Source: Eretmocerus hayati (Eukaryota > Arthropoda > Insecta > Hymenoptera > Aphelinidae). From it: DNA of 64,000 bases. The stretch's first letter is position 1; every line of letters starts with the position of its first letter. Both the position numbers and the translations under genes were made by a program. Below are positions 61,043-64,000 of this stretch, piece after piece. Location of the stretch: contig CM056743.1 in the NCBI GenBank assembly GCA_029851415.1, positions 22,296,905 to 22,360,904 of the forward strand, in the 5' to 3' direction. A model generated the notes under the pieces. The model worked only from the letters and a program-made list of their open reading frames with translations. It ran no database searches and had not been told where the DNA came from.

Positions 61043-63114
61043 GACAAAATTTTTCAAAAATTCGAAATTTTATTCGATTTTGTGATTTTTCATGGAACGG
61101 GAATCGATCACAAGGAATCTGAGATTGAAATTATGGGCTTGATGGTACTTTTATTTAATTAAAAATAGGCTCTTGGTGTACAAATTCATCTTTACATATC
61201 TTTTGACTTCTTGTTTAAGAAATTCCAACGTTTTACGTTCATAAGCACATTCACAAGGTCCAAATAATTAGAAAAATTTGATCGCAGTAGAATAGCGCGT
61301 ATGATACATTATTACAAATTCGTAAGAAAACTCGCTCAACACTCTGATCGTCGGGCTAAAATCACTTGATCTTATAATTTTTTGTGACACAGCACAGATA
61401 TTCACTTCTCATTTTGGTGAAAATGATCAAGCTGATGAGTTTTGAAGCCGCATCTCGAAATCCGCAACACATTGCTCACTCGAGATGCCACGTCGTCGGG
61501 CCTCCCCATCGGAGCAAAGACGCTTCCGAGACGTCTGCGACTACTTATTGCAAGGCTGATGTAGGTGGACACATCAACCCCATGGCTGACTCTTTGTCTC
61601 GTGGAAAACAGACGGCCAAACTTTGACGGGCGAGACTCGATAAGGCATGCTTCCGCGATGATCATCCGGCGTAGCAGAACTCGCAGAACCCAATGCCATC
61701 CGTAGTTTTTCTGAAAAAATCACGCACACGCATTAGAAATGCAGCTTCTATTCTTGATACAGGTGGATGGTGATCAGGAAAAGCGAGATACAAGAGGCAC
61801 ATTTTCAAGATTTGAAAAGTAAACACTGCGTGCAATAAGGCGAGGTTATGACGGTCGACTGCACGTGAAAATTCATCGAAACTTAATTATATCGGTCAGA
61901 AATACTTATCTGATTTATTGAGATTAGCCTCCGCATCCTCGGGAAGCACCTTCTGCGATAAAGCTGCTCAGCAATACAATAACTATCCCAAACGCCAAAT
62001 GTCAGAGAAGATTGAGGCAGAAACGAGTTGTCTGTATACTTTTCAATTCACCGGTACGAAGTGAGAGCAAGACGATCGATCAATATTATTCAGATTCGGG
62101 TAATGTAAACAACAATAAATTCACACAACCGGGCTTTTCTGTCGATCTTCTCTGACATTTGGCGTTTGGGATAATTATTGTATTGCTGAGCAGCTTTATC
62201 GCAGAAGGTGCTTTCCGAGGATGCGGAGGCTAATCTCAATAAATCAGATAAGTATTTCTGACCGATATAATTAAGTTTCGATGAATTTTCACGTGCAGTC
62301 GACCGTCATAACCTCGCCTTATTGCACGCAGTGTTTACTTTTCAAATCTTGAAAATGTGCCTCTTGTATCTCGCTTTTCCTGATCACCATCCACCTGTAT
62401 CAAGAATAGAAGCTGCATTTCTAATGCATGTGCGTGATTTTTTCAGAAAAACTACGGATGGCATTGGGTTCTGCGAGTTCTGCTACGCCGGATGATCATC
62501 GCGGAAGCATGCCTTATCGAGTCTCGCCCGTCAAAGTTTGGCCGTCTGTTTTCCACGAGACAAAGAGTCAGCCATGGGGTTGATGTGTCCACCTACATCA
62601 GCCTTGCAATAAGTAGTCGCAGACGTCTCGGAAGCGTCTTTGCTCCGATGGGGAGGCCCGACGACGTGGCATCTCGAGTGAGCAATGTGTTGCGGATTTC
62701 GAGATGCGGCTTCAAAACTCATCAGCTTGATCATTTTCACCAAAATGAGAAGTGAATATCTGTGCTGTGTCACAAAAAATTATAAGATCAAGTGATTTTA
62801 GCCCGACGATCAGAGTGTTGAGCGAGTTTTCTTACGAATTTGTAATAATGTATCATACGCGCTATTCTACTGCGATCAAATTTTTCTAATTATTTGGACC
62901 TTGTGAATGTGCTTATGAACGTAAAACGTTGGAATTTCTTAAACAAGAAGTCAAAAGATATGTAAAGATGAATTTGTACACCAAGAGCCTATTTTTAATT
63001 AAATAAAAGTACCATCAAGCCCATAATTTCAATCTCAGATTCCTTGTGATCGATTCCCGTTCCATGAAAAATCACAAAATCGAATAAAATTTCGAATTTT
63101 TGAAAAATTTTGTC

Positions 63115-63266
63115 GACGAATTTGCGACATGTCGCAAATACAGGTTTGGCGATATGTCGGCGAGCTGTCGCAAAATCATATTGGCGACATGTCGCCGACC
63201 TATCGCCGACCTATCGCAGAGCTGTCGCAAATGGGAATTCGCGATAGCTCGGCGACATGTCGCCAA
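63115..63266. repeat. Clustered GCGACATGTCGC dyads, right end
   Basis: Exact mirror of the left-end cluster. Confidence 0.65.
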
Positions 63267-63287
63267 TATTTTCAATTTCTACGCGGG

Positions 63288-64000
63288 GAATGAGAATGGA
63301 ATGGAAAGGATCAAAATATAAATCAAAAAAGTTACAAGCCAAACCGTGATTTTTAAGTATTATAGCTCACACGTGTCCAGAAAACCACCTATATAGATTT
63401 CATCACTGATCAATGCATAGGTCTTGGAGACATTTGTCCAATGCTCTTCGGGAAATCCAACTCGGTTGAGGCAGTCAAAATTTACGAGCAAAATACGGTA
63501 GGACAGTCTCAAGTTTGAATTTTCCGTTGAAATCATTATCATATAGGCCTATCTGTTACAAAAAAAAAAAAAAAAAAATTCTGACCTGTCAGAGTTAAAA
63601 CCTATCAGAATTATCATATTTCGATACCGCAAACCAAAAAAAAAAAAAAAAAATAATACGGAAATTTTCGAAATATGGTTGCAGAAACCGTTTGAGCTTG
63701 ACATGAAAGTACTCTATAATAGGATTTCAGCCCACTATTACATTCCAAATCAAGTCAACGACAATCTGCTTTGTCATAACATAGAATAATGCATAAATCA
63801 ACTTTGTACGTATATCGTGAACCTATCCTAATTGTGCAATCGACTATATTCATACTTTAGAAGCTGAGTTCAAATAGAATACATACATTGACCAGTCATA
63901 CGAATAACCATTTATCCGGTATTCGAATAAAAAGTCTCGAGCATTTTCACTATCTTACTTTCATATCTTAAAAAGAATTTTCTACGATTCAGCAACTTTT
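63288..64000. other. No gene recognised; two poly-A runs
   Basis: A19 at 63560-63578 and A18 at 63636-63653, otherwise AT-rich without features. Confidence 0.45.

Larger units (their letters stand above)
60870..63287. mobile_element. Near-perfect 2.4 kb palindrome (giant foldback)
   Basis: Arms 60870-62012 and 62145-63287 are each 1143 bp with no net length difference. I noticed only three single-base mismatches (around 61729/62428, 61950/62207 and 61985/62172). The loop is 132 bp. Termini are CCCGCGTAGAAATTG and its complement. Flanking DNA differs on the two sides and shows no clear target duplication. Each arm begins with clustered dyads of the form GCGACATGTCGC. Frames of 80 and 87 codons occur in both arms as mirror copies, with no recognisable domain. 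Either a DNA element with very long TIRs or a recent inverted duplication. Confidence 0.85.

Noticed and set aside
61384..62773. Identical 80- and 87-codon ORFs at two places on opposite strands
   Set aside because: They are mirror images produced by the palindrome arms; the apparent conservation is not evidence of coding.

Overview
This is eukaryotic, AT-rich, gene-poor DNA, almost certainly from an insect. The best evidence is one exon at 51082-51301 (minus strand) encoding most of an immunoglobulin domain typical of the Dpr cell-surface family of insects, with clean splice sites on both sides. Dpr genes have very long introns, so much of the window is probably intron or flank of that gene. 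A second credible host gene is a small single-exon unit at 28277-28735 (plus strand) for a secreted coiled-coil protein, with a TATA-like box before it and a poly(A) signal after it. I cannot name the insect order.

The rest is dominated by mobile DNA. The one autonomous-type element is a 6.2 kb Ty3/gypsy LTR retrotransposon (17899-24067, minus strand). It has nearly identical 1.06 kb LTRs, a CTTT target duplication, a tRNA-Lys(CUU) primer site, gag with a zinc knuckle, and pol with protease and reverse transcriptase. An internal deletion has removed most of RNase H and the front of integrase. Its U3 carries eight 20-bp dyads arranged as four repeats of about 80 bp.

Everything else recognisable is foldback or terminal-inverted-repeat DNA, at an unusual density of about fifteen structures. 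Left to right: a foldback at 4.8-5.2 kb with a distinctive core; a hAT-like MITE at 9.2 kb; two abutting MITEs at 15.5-15.95 kb; a TIR element at 24.1-24.8 kb beside the LTR element; a 0.9 kb foldback at 26.6-27.5 kb; a self-nested composite at 29.25-31.05 kb that reuses the 5 kb core and is interrupted by another TIR element; a relative of that inserted element at 32.3-32.9 kb; a TTAA-flanked MITE at 33 kb with a cousin at 52.4 kb; a TIR element at 34.8-35.2 kb; a 1.87 kb foldback at 35.5-37.4 kb; a partly duplicated foldback at 53.1-53.6 kb; a 4 kb palindrome made of palindromes at 54.0-58.1 kb; and a 2.4 kb near-perfect palindrome at 60.87-63.29 kb.

The stretches between these show no convincing genes, only microsatellites, homopolymers and one degenerate G-poor repeat tract at 42.8-43.6 kb. 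The most interesting candidates are the foldback family whose central core is conserved while its long arms differ between copies but remain self-complementary, and the 54-58 kb structure with about thirty variants of the palindrome TTCGCGTACGCGAA.
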